Positions 49,401 through 57,159 are shown, numbered from the stretch's first letter. The stretch: 64,000 nt of DNA from Uruburuella suis (GCF_004341385.1 NZ_SLXE01000015.1:5362-69361); one strand, 5' to 3'. A program made the numbers and translations. The notes: generated by a model from the letters alone, not told the origin.

Positions 49401-50248
49401 GCGCCTTGCTCGGCGTGGAAGACAACAAAACCGTGCCGATCATCCGCAACCCCGCGCTGCCGGAAGACAGCGAAGCGGTGTTTTACTTCCCCGGCTGCGG
49501 CTCCGAGCGCCTGTTCAGCCAAGTGGGCTTGGCCACCCAGGCCATGCTGTGGCACGCCGGTGTGCAAACCGTGCTGCCGCCGGGCTATCTTTGCTGCGGC
49601 TACCCGCAAGACGCCGGCGGCAATGCAGCCAAAGCCGAAGAGATGACCACCGAAAACCGCGTGCTCTTCCACCGCGTGGCCAACACGCTCAACTACCTCG
49701 ACATCAAAACCGTGGTGGTGAGCTGCGGCACCTGCTACGACCAGCTGGAAAAATACCGCTTTGAAGAAATTTTCCCCGGCTGCCGCATGATAGACATCCA
49801 CGAATTTCTGCTCGAAAAAGGCATCAAGCTCGATGGCGTAACCGGCCAGCAATACCTTTACCACGACCCTTGCCACTCGCCCATCAAAACCACCAACCCC
49901 ACCGCACTCACCGGCCAATTGATGGGGCAGGAAGTGTTGCTGAGCGACCGCTGCTGCGGCGAGAGCGGCATGTTTGCCGTGAAGCGCCCCGACATCGCCA
50001 CGCAGGTAAAATTCCGCAAGCAGGAAGAAATCGAGAAAAACAAAGCCGCACTGCCGCCGGGCGAGCCCGTGAAAATGCTCACCTCCTGCCCCGCCTGCCT
50101 GCAAGGCCTGAGCCGCTACAGCGACGACAACGCCATGCCCGCCGACTACATCGTGGTGGAAATGGCCAAGCACATTCTCGGCGAGCAATGGCAAAACGAT
50201 TTTGTGAAAAAAGCCACAGAAGGCGGCATTGAAAAAGTGTTGCTCTAA
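46421..50248 (+). CDS. Very large FAD/Fe-S oxidoreductase (DUF3683; D-lactate/glycolate dehydrogenase-like)
   Basis: 1275 aa. Domains in order: N-terminal DUF3683 (~1-140, IREIPYNYTSYSDREIVIRL); FAD-binding PCMH domain (~170-330, with IIPRGGGTGYTGGAVPLDAM and GGNVAMNAGGKKAVLWGTAL). The FAD-oxidase C-terminal domain (~400-770) contains MHAGDGNVHTNIPVN and GVISGEHGIGITKLEYLT. Two 4Fe-4S motifs (CLRCGKCKPVC and CTVCHRCVKPCPVNIDFGD) follow at ~800-900, then two cysteine-rich CCG domains (~1010-1250, YFPGCGSERL, YLCCGYPQDAGG, HDPCHSP, DRCCGESG). Such proteins oxidise 2-hydroxy acids, probably D-lactate, and feed the respiratory chain; the substrate is not provable here. It ends with an uptake-sequence terminator. 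Confidence 0.88.
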   Translation: MSNTAQRIREIPYNYTSYSDREIVIRLLGDDAWNTLQTLRSQRVTGRSARMLFEVLGDIWAVVRNPYLVDDLLDHPARREALVKEMRHRLGEIHKRRDDNEQVAALVQAAEAAVARFDGSFDETKTRREQILKRLSKITKKHNIMFDGLARVSHVTDATDWRVEYPFVVVNPDTEAEVAPLVRALIDLELTIIPRGGGTGYTGGAVPLDAMSAVINTEKLDKHNGVEYVELPGLEGRRPVIHCGAGVVTRRVEETANAAKLVFAVDPTSADASCVGGNVAMNAGGKKAVLWGTALDNLAWWKMVNPAGEWLKIERVRHNFGKIHDEETAVFDVHTLASDGLKVVKTERLEIEGSKFRKVGLGKDVTDKFLAGLPGVQKEGTDGIITSCAFVLHTMPKHTRTVCLEFFGTVANATPSIVEIRDYLLGHEAVALAGLEHLDWRYVRAVGYATKAAGKGRPKMVLIADVVSDDENAVAEAASHIVKLANARDGEGFIAVSPEARKTFWLDRSRTAAIAKHTNAFKINEDVVIPLERLGEYSDGIERINIELSIKNKLALCDALLPYLQGSLPVDQMGTDLPSSELLGERANHALAHVAQVQARWQWLLDNLDAPLADYKARYGSAVHAAPEARDEESCFTAFRDFRLRVSVKSDIMKPLSEIFSGKADTKITEALAKIHSRVVRGRVFVALHMHAGDGNVHTNIPVNSDDYEMLQTAHKAVDRIMAIARRLNGVISGEHGIGITKLEYLTDEEMQPFWDYKTRIDPQGRFNRGKLMKGADLRRAYTPSFELLGVESLIMEQSDLGTIAESIKDCLRCGKCKPVCSTHVPRANLLYSPRNKILGVGLLTEAFLYEEQTRRGVSLRHFDELNDVGDHCTVCHRCVKPCPVNIDFGDVTVAIRNYLGKSGKRKFNPAVAAGMAFLNAKDPRTINLLHKGVIDAGFRLQNWGYQMGKKFRLGTKKQKAAPKTTVGAAPIKEQVVHFINRPLPRNVPIKTARALLGVEDNKTVPIIRNPALPEDSEAVFYFPGCGSERLFSQVGLATQAMLWHAGVQTVLPPGYLCCGYPQDAGGNAAKAEEMTTENRVLFHRVANTLNYLDIKTVVVSCGTCYDQLEKYRFEEIFPGCRMIDIHEFLLEKGIKLDGVTGQQYLYHDPCHSPIKTTNPTALTGQLMGQEVLLSDRCCGESGMFAVKRPDIATQVKFRKQEEIEKNKAALPPGEPVKMLTSCPACLQGLSRYSDDNAMPADYIVVEMAKHILGEQWQNDFVKKATEGGIEKVLL

Positions 50249-50261
50249 CCAGCTGATACAA

Positions 50262-50295
50262 AAAGGCCGTCTGAAATATTATTCAGACGGCCTCT
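50262..50295 (+). terminator. Uptake-sequence hairpin after the large dehydrogenase
   Basis: AAAGGCCGTCTGAAATA and TATTCAGACGGCCT form a hairpin 14 bp past the stop codon. Confidence 0.7.
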
Positions 50296-50312
50296 CGATT
50301 AAATTTCTTCTT

Positions 50313-50416
50313 ATACCAATTCAAAAAAGTAAGCTAACAAGGCGGCGAGCCGCAGACAGTACAACTAGTACGGCAAGGCGAGACAACGAAGTTAGGTTAT
50401 TTTTTTGGATTGGTAT
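50313..50416. repeat. Correia-like miniature element with ATACCAATTC ends
   Basis: 104 bp and the best-preserved copy. Ends ATACCAATTCAAAAAAGTAA and TTTTTTTGGATTGGTAT. Core GGCGGCGAGCCGCAGACAGT ... AGTACGGCAAGGCGAG is the same as in Correia elements. Confidence 0.8.
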
Positions 50417-50445
50417 TATTTCAAATTCAAACAAAGGATACTCCC

Positions 50446-50538
50446 ATGCTGATGCGCCGTATCAAACAAGTTGTTGTGGCCTATTTGGTGCAAAAAGCCG
50501 TACGCCATATTTCCCGCAAAATGCAGCAACGCCGCTAA
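50446..50538 (+). CDS. Small basic peptide ORF (30 aa)
   Basis: Encodes MLMRRIKQVVVAYLVQKAVR followed by HISRKMQQRR. AAAGGATACTCCC precedes the ATG, a plausible ribosome-binding site. It could form one short amphipathic, basic helix. It sits 16 bp upstream of the aldo/keto reductase, so it may be a leader peptide or a small protein. Unrecognised. Confidence 0.5.
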   Translation: MLMRRIKQVVVAYLVQKAVRHISRKMQQRR

Positions 50539-50554
50539 CCGAAAGGACACCGCC

Positions 50555-51610
50555 ATGCAGTATAACGAACTGGGCCGCACCGGCATAAAAGTGAGCCGAA
50601 TCTGCCTCGGCACCATGACTTGGGGCGAGCAAAACACCCAAGTCCAAGCACACGAGCAGCTCGATTACGCCCTCTCGCAAGGCGTGAATTTTATCGACAC
50701 CGCCGAAATGTATCCCGTGCCGCCGAATCAAGAAACCTATACCACCACCGAGCAATACATCGGCGCGTGGATTCAGGCGCGCGGGCGGCGTGATGATATC
50801 GTGCTCGCCAGCAAAATCGCCGGCCCCACCGGCAACAACAATCTCGACGGCTATATCCGCGGCGGCAACAACAATTTTTCGCGCGCGCAAATCATCGAAG
50901 CCTGCCACGCCAGCCTCAAACGGCTGCACACCGATTACCTCGACCTTTACCAATTGCACTGGCCCGAGCGCCAAACCAATTTTTTCGGCAAACTCGGCAT
51001 GAACGAAATCAGCGCAAACGAGCACTACACCCCGTTTGACGAAATTCTCGACGCCATGGGCGAATTGGTGCGGCAAGGCAAAATCCGCACCTACGGTTTG
51101 TCCAACGAAACCCCGTGGGGCACGCTGCGCCATTTAAACGCCCACGAAGCCCGCCCCGGCTCGCCCCGCATCGCGTCGGTGCAAAACCCATATAACCTGC
51201 TCAACCGCAGCTACGAAGTGGGCATGGCCGAAATCTCGCTGCGCGAAAACGTGCCGCTGTTGGCTTATTCGCCGCTCGCTTTCGGCGTGCTTTCCGGCAA
51301 ATACCGCCACGGCCAAAAGCCCGAAGGCGCGCGTCTCACCCTGTTTGAACGCTTCCAGCGCTACAGCAAGCCCAAAGCTGCCGAAGCGGTGGAGCGCTAT
51401 GCCGCCATCGCCGAAGCCGCCGGCCTCTCGCTCGCCACCCTTTCGCTGGCTTTCGTAAACCAGCGCACCTTTGTGGCCGCCAACATCATCGGCGCCACCA
51501 CCATGGCGCAATTGCGCGAAAACATCGCCAGCGCCGATGTGGTGTTGGGCCAAGACATCCTGGCCGCCATCGATGCCGTGCACGCCGAAATCAGCAACCC
51601 GTGCCCTTAA
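50555..51610 (+). CDS. tas: Aldo/keto reductase, Tas type
   Basis: 351 aa from MQYNELGRTGIKVSRICLGT, with AAAGGAC before the ATG. TIM-barrel NADPH-dependent reductase. It contains the catalytic Asp/Tyr motif FIDTAEMYPVPPNQETYTTT, HTDYLDLYQLHWPER, IRTYGLSNETPWG and IIGATTMAQLREN. The MYPVP sequence marks the Tas subgroup. The physiological substrate is not known. Upstream in-frame start at 50471 overlaps the 30-aa ORF and is unlikely. Confidence 0.93.
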   Translation: MQYNELGRTGIKVSRICLGTMTWGEQNTQVQAHEQLDYALSQGVNFIDTAEMYPVPPNQETYTTTEQYIGAWIQARGRRDDIVLASKIAGPTGNNNLDGYIRGGNNNFSRAQIIEACHASLKRLHTDYLDLYQLHWPERQTNFFGKLGMNEISANEHYTPFDEILDAMGELVRQGKIRTYGLSNETPWGTLRHLNAHEARPGSPRIASVQNPYNLLNRSYEVGMAEISLRENVPLLAYSPLAFGVLSGKYRHGQKPEGARLTLFERFQRYSKPKAAEAVERYAAIAEAAGLSLATLSLAFVNQRTFVAANIIGATTMAQLRENIASADVVLGQDILAAIDAVHAEISNPCP

Positions 51611-51635
51611 TGAAGCAATAAAAGGCAAATCAACA

Positions 51636-51670
51636 AATAGGCCGTCTGAAAGCTTTCAGACGGCCTATTT
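51636..51670. terminator. Bidirectional uptake-sequence terminator
   Basis: TAGGCCGTCTGAAAGC and GCTTTCAGACGGCCTA, a perfect inverted repeat, between tas and the convergent lipoprotein gene. Confidence 0.75.
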
Positions 51671-51683
51671 GTTGCTCGATAAA

Positions 51684-52601
51684 TCAGCGTTTGCCGCCGA
51701 AACCGATAATATCAGCAGCGCTCTTTTCTGGTGCACGCTGTATAACGAGTCCACTCACTTCTTCAGCTTGCGGCCCTGCAAACATTAAACCGTAAAACAT
51801 TTGTTTATTGGATTTTTCTGCACGCGCAGTAGAAGAAATCCCAAAAGCAGCTTGCTTAGAATCAAAAAACTCATCAAATTTTTCAATATCGCCTTTTTCT
51901 AAAACTACCCGTCCGAATTGACCCAATCCGGTAATTTCACCTGATCCGATACGATTTTTAAAATCAACATTATAAACCAGTGTGCCTTTATCTTTGGCAG
52001 TAAATGCTTCACCACGATAAACAGCATGAATATTCAAAGCGTCAATTGCTGTTTTTGTTGTGGCCAAACCCAGTATATTTTCTATAGTGAAACTTGATTC
52101 CGCATCAATAAGTGTAACCGGCTCATTATTTACTTTAAAATTATTCATATAACTGCCTATAACAACAGAATAAGGTTGTTGATAAAGTCTTAACGTGCCC
52201 TCCACTACTCGAACATCATCTTTCGCAAAAGCTCTTTGATGATATATTTCTTGCGTTTTATTATCAAATAGCGCGGTAAAAGTCACACCTTTGTAACGTT
52301 CCGTATCTTTAAAGGGATAATCATGCAAACCCAGCGGCACCGGTGTTAAATCGATTTTCTCATTTCCTTTTGCATAAGTTTGCCCGAATGCCTCCTTAGC
52401 AACATTACTGCCTGCATACTCCACATCGATTTCCCATAATTTCGCCTGCCGCACCTGCGCCCGATAAGCTTCCGGCACCGCATTTAAAGCAGACAGGCCG
52501 GTGTCCGGTTGGCTGCCTGCAACGCCGCTGCCACCACCACCGCCGCCGCACGCGGTTAAGCCCACCATCATCGCCCACATCGAGCATTTAAGCATATTCA
52601 T
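51684..52601 (-). CDS. Factor-H-binding-protein-like surface lipoprotein (copy 1)
   Basis: 305 aa. Lipoprotein signal MNMLKCSMWAMMVGLTAC with lipidated Cys18 and a Gly6 linker, as in fHbp (GNA1870/LP2086). The N-terminal half has ...YQQPYSVVIGSYMNNF resembling fHbp VYKQSHSALTAFQTEQ. The C-terminal half has YRGEAFTAKDKGTLVYNVDF, GSGEITGLGQFGRVVLEK and LMFAGPQAEEVSGLV, which align with the fHbp C-terminal barrel (TYRGTAF, LTYTIDF, IFGGKAQEVAGS). It ends IIGFGGKR. Sequence is too distant to predict factor H binding. It is a tandem paralogue of the next gene. Confidence 0.7.
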   Translation of the reverse strand: MNMLKCSMWAMMVGLTACGGGGGGSGVAGSQPDTGLSALNAVPEAYRAQVRQAKLWEIDVEYAGSNVAKEAFGQTYAKGNEKIDLTPVPLGLHDYPFKDTERYKGVTFTALFDNKTQEIYHQRAFAKDDVRVVEGTLRLYQQPYSVVIGSYMNNFKVNNEPVTLIDAESSFTIENILGLATTKTAIDALNIHAVYRGEAFTAKDKGTLVYNVDFKNRIGSGEITGLGQFGRVVLEKGDIEKFDEFFDSKQAAFGISSTARAEKSNKQMFYGLMFAGPQAEEVSGLVIQRAPEKSAADIIGFGGKR

Positions 52602-52772
52602 TGCGTTTCCTTTATCATCGTTGTTGTATTGTTATCTTAACATTTTCCGCCTTTTGATAACAAATGTTCACAACAAAACCATCACGCCCAACATTACTTT
52701 TCATGCCAATGTCGTTTCTTTGCAAAGAGACCGTCTGAAAGCTTTCAGACGGCCTATTTGTTGCTCGGTAAA
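52602..52772. promoter_or_regulatory. Upstream region of lipoprotein copy 1
   Basis: 171 bp, almost the same as the region before copy 2 (53673-53845), including TTTCCTTTATCATCGTTGTT and CAATGTCGTTTCTTTGCAAA and an inverted uptake-sequence pair (52730-52758). It therefore holds both the promoter of copy 1 and the terminator of copy 2. Confidence 0.6.
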
Positions 52773-53672
52773 TCAGCGTTTGCCGCCGAAACCGATAATG
52801 CCTTCATCCCTTTTTCTCTGCCATTCCGGATTCGCCTGCACCATGCCGCTGATTTCTTCGGCTTTAGGCCCGGCAAACATCAAGGTATAGCCCGCTTTGC
52901 CTTGTTTTTCCGAAGTGGCCGTCGCAGAAATGCCGACAACGTTTTTCATATCCAACCATTCAGGCATAGTGGCAATATTGCCTTTTTCCAAGGCAATGCG
53001 CCCGAATTGATCCAAGCCGGTGATTTCGCCCGAGCCATTGCGCGCTTTAAAATCCACTTGATAAACCAATTCGCCCCTGTCTTTCGCGGTAAAAGCTTCG
53101 CCCCGATAAGTGGCCTGGATATTCAAGGCATCCACGGCTTCTTGGGTGGTGGCCAAGCCTAAGATATCGGTGATCAAAAAATCGGCATCGGCATCCGCCC
53201 ATGCCTTACGGGGATCATTATTAAGCTGCAGGCCGGTTGTATAGTTGCCAACCACAATGGAATAAGGCTGCTGATACACCCGAAACACACCATCTGTTGT
53301 CACCACATCACCGGTTTTAAGCTTTTGCTCACCAAACACCGTATTCATAGTAAACGGCCTTTTTGCTTTTTCTGTGTCTTTATACGGATAATCGTTCAAA
53401 CCCAAGGGAAGCCCCGACAAATCAATTTCAGCGTCTTTGTTGCCATATGCTTTGTCAAAAAGCTCTGCCGTAAAAATGCTGTGCTCATTTTCCATTTCAA
53501 ACTGCCAAGTCTTCGCCTGCCGCACCTGCGCCCGATAAGCCTCCGGCACCGCATTTAAAGCCGACAGGCCGGTGTCCGGTTGGCTGCCTGCAACGCCGCT
53601 ACCACCACCGCCGCCGCCACACGCGGTTAAGCCCACCATCATCGCCCACATCGAGCATTTAAACATATTCAT
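52773..53672 (-). CDS. Factor-H-binding-protein-like surface lipoprotein (copy 2)
   Basis: 299 aa. The first 54 residues match copy 1 with one difference (MNMFKCSMW), including the Gly6 linker and ALNAVPEAYRAQVRQAK. The middle diverges strongly, then similarity returns at YRGEAFTAKDRGELVYQVDF, GSGEITGLDQFGRIALEKGN and LMFAGPKAEEISGMV, ending IIGFGGKR. The layout matches the two-barrel fHbp fold as in copy 1. Such surface lipoproteins are exported by Slam-type machinery in Neisseria; no slam gene is in the window. Confidence 0.7.
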   Translation of the reverse strand: MNMFKCSMWAMMVGLTACGGGGGGSGVAGSQPDTGLSALNAVPEAYRAQVRQAKTWQFEMENEHSIFTAELFDKAYGNKDAEIDLSGLPLGLNDYPYKDTEKAKRPFTMNTVFGEQKLKTGDVVTTDGVFRVYQQPYSIVVGNYTTGLQLNNDPRKAWADADADFLITDILGLATTQEAVDALNIQATYRGEAFTAKDRGELVYQVDFKARNGSGEITGLDQFGRIALEKGNIATMPEWLDMKNVVGISATATSEKQGKAGYTLMFAGPKAEEISGMVQANPEWQRKRDEGIIGFGGKR

Positions 53673-53799
53673 TGCGTTTCCTTTATCATCGTTGTTGTTG
53701 TAGCACTATCTTAACATTTCCCACTATTTAATAACAAATGTTCACAACAAAACCATAACCTCCAACATTACTTTTCATGTCAATGTCGTTTCTTTGCAA

Positions 53800-53832
53800 A
53801 GAGGCCGTCTGAAAGCTTTCAGACGGCCTCTT
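53800..53832. terminator. Uptake-sequence hairpin between copy 2 and uppP
   Basis: AGGCCGTCTGAAAGC / GCTTTCAGACGGCCT, perfect inverted pair, upstream of copy 2 and downstream of uppP. Confidence 0.7.
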
Positions 53833-53856
53833 GATGATCTGTTCAGCGCTGCATCA

Positions 53857-54678
53857 TCAATCCCATTTCACCCAGCCCATTGCCCAAGTGAGCAGAATCA
53901 GCCCGCCGAACACGATGCGGTAATAGGCAAAGGGCACATAATTTTTCGTGGCCACAAATTTCAGCAAGGCTTTTACCGCCAGCAGGCCCGATGCGAAAGC
54001 GGCCACAAAGCCCACAGCAATCAGGCCGATATCCTGCATACTGAAGAGCGAATAGTGTTTTGACACATCGTAAACGGTGGCGGCAATCATCACCGGCACG
54101 GCCAGGAAAAACGAAAATTCCGTGGCCACTTTGCGATCCAGCCCCCAGAGCATGCCGCCCATAATGGTGCTGCCCGAGCGCGAGGTGCCGGGCACCAGCG
54201 CCAGAATCTGCGCCAATCCCACCACCAGCGCATCGCGCACTTTCATGTCATCCACATCGGTCACTTTGGGCTTGCGCGTGCTTTGTCTGCGCTCCACCCA
54301 CAAAATCACGAAGCCGCCCAGCACCAGCGCGGTGGCCACGCTGATGGGGTTGAAGAGCACAGTTTTAATCTGCTTGCTAAACAGCAGGCCCACAATGGCC
54401 GCCGGCACAAAAGCCACGGCCAAGTTGGTAACAAAGCGGTTTACCTTGGCATCGCGGCCGAAATTTTTCACCACATAGCCGAAACGCTGGCGGTATTCAA
54501 ACACCACTGCCAGCACCGCGCCGAGCTGGATGGCGATTTCAAACACTTTGCCGTTGCTGTGAAAATCCAGCAGGCTGCCAAACACAATCAAATGGCCGGT
54601 GCTCGACACCGGCAGAAATTCGGTCAAACCTTCGACAATGCCCAAAATCAGGGCTTTAAACAACAACACAATATCCAT
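53857..54678 (-). CDS. uppP: Undecaprenyl-diphosphatase
   Basis: 273 aa, integral membrane protein with about eight helices. Recycles C55-PP to C55-P for peptidoglycan and lipooligosaccharide carriers; overproduction gives bacitracin resistance. The two active-site motifs are present: GIVEGLTEFLPVSSTGHLI and LVPGTSRSGSTIMGGML. Normal length. Stand-alone gene. Confidence 0.96.
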   Translation of the reverse strand: MDIVLLFKALILGIVEGLTEFLPVSSTGHLIVFGSLLDFHSNGKVFEIAIQLGAVLAVVFEYRQRFGYVVKNFGRDAKVNRFVTNLAVAFVPAAIVGLLFSKQIKTVLFNPISVATALVLGGFVILWVERRQSTRKPKVTDVDDMKVRDALVVGLAQILALVPGTSRSGSTIMGGMLWGLDRKVATEFSFFLAVPVMIAATVYDVSKHYSLFSMQDIGLIAVGFVAAFASGLLAVKALLKFVATKNYVPFAYYRIVFGGLILLTWAMGWVKWD

Positions 54679-54810
54679 TACATGCTTTCAAGCGGCCGGG
54701 TTGGTTTAACACAAAAGCGCGGGCAGCGGCCATTTACCCGGCTTGTCAGACTCTTGCCTATGATAAAAGTTTTTGCGGCAAAAAGGCTTAACAAAATATT
54801 AACGGCAAAA

Positions 54811-54845
54811 AATGTTTTCAGACGGCCTGTGCCGTCTGAAAACAT
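54811..54845 (-). terminator. Uptake-sequence hairpin after the HerA-like gene
   Basis: TTTTCAGACGGCC-TGT-GCCGTCTGAAAAC, close to the stop codon. Confidence 0.65.
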
Positions 54846-54851
54846 TTGCGC

Positions 54852-56375
54852 TTATTTCAATATATTTTTAATCACGCCCATCACGCTGCGCGAAATCGCG
54901 CGCGTTACCTGCTGATTGATCTGGCTGCCCACCGAATCGGCCAAATCATAAGCAACGCCTTGGTTGGCTTTTTTGCGCCCGCCGAACAAGCCGCCCAAAA
55001 AGCCGCCCATCATGCCGTTTTGCTGCGGCGCCGCGGCAGCGGCTTTGTCGGCCTGAGCCTGCGCTTTGGCAACGTTTTGCGCTTCGGCCGTCTGCGCTTG
55101 CTGCGCATCAAGCTCGGTGAGCGCTTCGTAAGCGGAATAATTGTCGATCATATCTTTATAGTGGCGGTAGAGAATATCGTTTTGGAATGTGCTGTCGCGC
55201 TCGGCGGCGGCCAGCGGCGTGAGGCTGGATTGCGGCGGCAGCACAAAAGCGCGTTCCACCGGCGCGGGCATGCCCTTTTCATCGAGAAACGACACCAAAG
55301 CCTCACCCACGCCCAATTCGGCAATGGCTTCCACCACATTGATATTCGGATTGGTGCGGAAGGTTTCGGCGGCGGCCTTCACCGCTTTTTGGTCGCGCGG
55401 GGTAAAGGCGCGCAAAGCGTGCTGCACGCGGTTGCCGAGCTGGCCCAGAATGCTGTCGGGCAGATCGAGCGGATTTTGGGTAACGAAATACACGCCCACG
55501 CCTTTGGAGCGGATCAGGCGCACCACTTGCTCGATTTGCGCCACCAAAGCGGCAGGCGCGTTGTCGAACAATAGATGCGCTTCGTCGAAAAACATCACAA
55601 ATTTGGGCTGCTCGGGGTCGCCCACTTCGGGCAGCGTTTGAAACAATTCGGCCAGCATCCACAGCAAAAACGCGCTATACATGCGCGGGCTGCGCATCAG
55701 CTTTTCGGCATTGAGAATATTGATCACGCCTTTGCCGCCCTCGGTCTGCATCCAGTCTTCCAGATTGAGCGCCGGCTCGCCGAAAAGGTTGGCCGCGCCT
55801 TCGTTTTCGAGCGTAAGCAGCTGGCGCTGCACCGCGCCCACGCTGGCGGCAGACACATTGCCGTATTGGCTGCGATATTCGGCGGCATGGTCGGCCACAT
55901 GCTTGAGCAGGCCGCGCAAATCTTTTAAGTCAATCAAATGCCAGCCATTGTCGTCCGCCACGCGAAACACCAAATTAAGCAAGCCCTCTTGCGTGTCGTT
56001 TAAATTCATCAAGCGCGAGAGCAGCATCGGCCCCATCTCGGAAATCGTGACCCTGAGCGGAATGCCGGCCTCGCCGAACACATCCCAAAAGCGCACCGGA
56101 AAACTTTGCAGCCAAGCCGCGCCCAGCCCGAATTCGGCAATGCGCTCGCCCACTTTGCCGCTGTCGGCACCGGCATTGACGATGCCCGACAAATCGCCTT
56201 TCACATCAGCCAAAAACACCGGCACGCCCTGATTGCTGAACGCCTCGGCCATGCGGCGCAGGGTAACGGTTTTGCCGGTGCCGGTGGCGCCGGCAATCAG
56301 GCCGTGGCGGTTGGCCATTTTGCCTTGGATTTCAAGCGTGGCGGCGCCGGCACGGGCGATGGGAAAGGTAATCAT
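54852..56375 (-). CDS. DUF853 / HerA-like ATPase (YjgR family)
   Basis: 507 aa from MITFPIARAGAATLEIQGKM; TAAGGAATACCACC precedes it, and an upstream ATG at 56411 is less good. Walker A is GLIAGATGTGKTVTLRRM and Walker B FVMFFDEAHLLFDN. VRLIRSKGVGVYFVTQNPLDLPDSILGQLGNRVQHALRAF (in parts) is very conserved in the YjgR group. The C-terminal region is Ala/Gln-rich with a Gly-rich GGFLGGLFGGRKK and a final helical piece. Related to bipolar DNA translocases, but the function of this subgroup is unknown. Confidence 0.9.
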   Translation of the reverse strand: MITFPIARAGAATLEIQGKMANRHGLIAGATGTGKTVTLRRMAEAFSNQGVPVFLADVKGDLSGIVNAGADSGKVGERIAEFGLGAAWLQSFPVRFWDVFGEAGIPLRVTISEMGPMLLSRLMNLNDTQEGLLNLVFRVADDNGWHLIDLKDLRGLLKHVADHAAEYRSQYGNVSAASVGAVQRQLLTLENEGAANLFGEPALNLEDWMQTEGGKGVINILNAEKLMRSPRMYSAFLLWMLAELFQTLPEVGDPEQPKFVMFFDEAHLLFDNAPAALVAQIEQVVRLIRSKGVGVYFVTQNPLDLPDSILGQLGNRVQHALRAFTPRDQKAVKAAAETFRTNPNINVVEAIAELGVGEALVSFLDEKGMPAPVERAFVLPPQSSLTPLAAAERDSTFQNDILYRHYKDMIDNYSAYEALTELDAQQAQTAEAQNVAKAQAQADKAAAAAPQQNGMMGGFLGGLFGGRKKANQGVAYDLADSVGSQINQQVTRAISRSVMGVIKNILK

Positions 56376-56700
56376 GGTGGTATTCCTTATCAGGAAAAGT
56401 GTGGTGGACAAAGATGCGCTATTGTCTTACGAATCGGCAGGCGGTGCAAATGCGGCGGCAACAGGCCGTCTGAATGTTTTGGGAAAAGCGGCAAATCACC
56501 CACAGAGTTTTCAGACGGCCTTGCCGATGTGAAACCAAGATGGGTAGGTCGGATTCTCGAATCCGACACTTGTTCGCAGAACAAGCATATCCCGCGTGTT
56601 TGGCCTTGCGGCCAAATGTCGGATTCGAGAATCCGACCTACGGAACTGGCCTACCTTTTGTGTCACTTTATTATGCATTTCACTATACTTTCAGACGGCC
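56376..56700. repeat. Repeat-rich gap between the VOC gene and the HerA-like gene
   Basis: 325 bp without a gene. Two uptake sequences (56463 and 56509), a complete GTCGGATTC palindrome element (56545-56640), and a TTTTGTGTCACTTTATTATG... fragment ending in TTTCACTATA that matches one end of the TATAGTG(G)AA elements. Confidence 0.7.
56545..56640. repeat. GTCGGATTC palindrome element (complete)
   Basis: 96 bp with inverted ends TAGGTCGGATTC ... GAATCCGACCTA; each arm is itself a near-palindrome, and ACTTGTTCGCAGAACAAG forms a third hairpin. Confidence 0.78.
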
Positions 56701-57087
56701 TTATTCCTGATAAAACTCAATCGGCAGCTTATCGGGATCTTGAATAAAAAAGAAATCTTTGCCGGTGTATTCATCGGTGCGTATGGCTTCGCAATCCACG
56801 CCCAAGCCTTGCAATTGCGCGCGTTGGGCGGCCACATCGGCCACGGCAAAAGCCAGATGGCGCAAGCCGCAGGCTTCGGCGCTGACGGGCCGGCCGGGGC
56901 GCGGCGGCGGATTGGGGAAGGAAAACAATTCCAACGCATAATGGCTGCCGATGCCCAAATCGAGCTTCCAAGAATCGCGCTCGGCGCGGTAATGCTCGGC
57001 CAGCACGGTTAAGCCCAGCGTTTCGGTGTAGAAGCGTTTGGATACGGCATAATCGGAACAGATAAGCGCAATATGGTGTATTCTCAT
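56701..57087 (-). CDS. VOC-family (glyoxalase-like) protein, YaeR type
   Basis: 128 aa from MRIHHIALICSDYAVSKRFY. Metal-site residues of the vicinal-oxygen-chelate fold are visible: His4/5, Glu in YALELFSFP, His in LRHLAFAV and Glu in LPIEFYQE. It resembles E. coli YaeR, which has no proven substrate. The upstream ATG at 57108 is possible but less conserved. Confidence 0.85.
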   Translation of the reverse strand: MRIHHIALICSDYAVSKRFYTETLGLTVLAEHYRAERDSWKLDLGIGSHYALELFSFPNPPPRPGRPVSAEACGLRHLAFAVADVAAQRAQLQGLGVDCEAIRTDEYTGKDFFFIQDPDKLPIEFYQE

Positions 57088-57107
57088 AAATTTTCTTGCT
57101 TCAGACA

Positions 57108-57142
57108 AAAGGCCGTCTGAAAGGCTTTCAGACGGCCTAAAC
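57108..57142. terminator. Uptake-sequence hairpin downstream of the ETF-QO gene
   Basis: AAGGCCGTCTGAAAGGC and GCTTTCAGACGGCCT form a tight hairpin. Confidence 0.7.
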
Positions 57143-57159
57143 AGGCTTTTAGGGTCTGC

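Noticed and set aside
48965..50194. A 409-codon minus-strand open frame
   Set aside because: Antisense to the Fe-S and CCG domains of the large dehydrogenase; no independent support.
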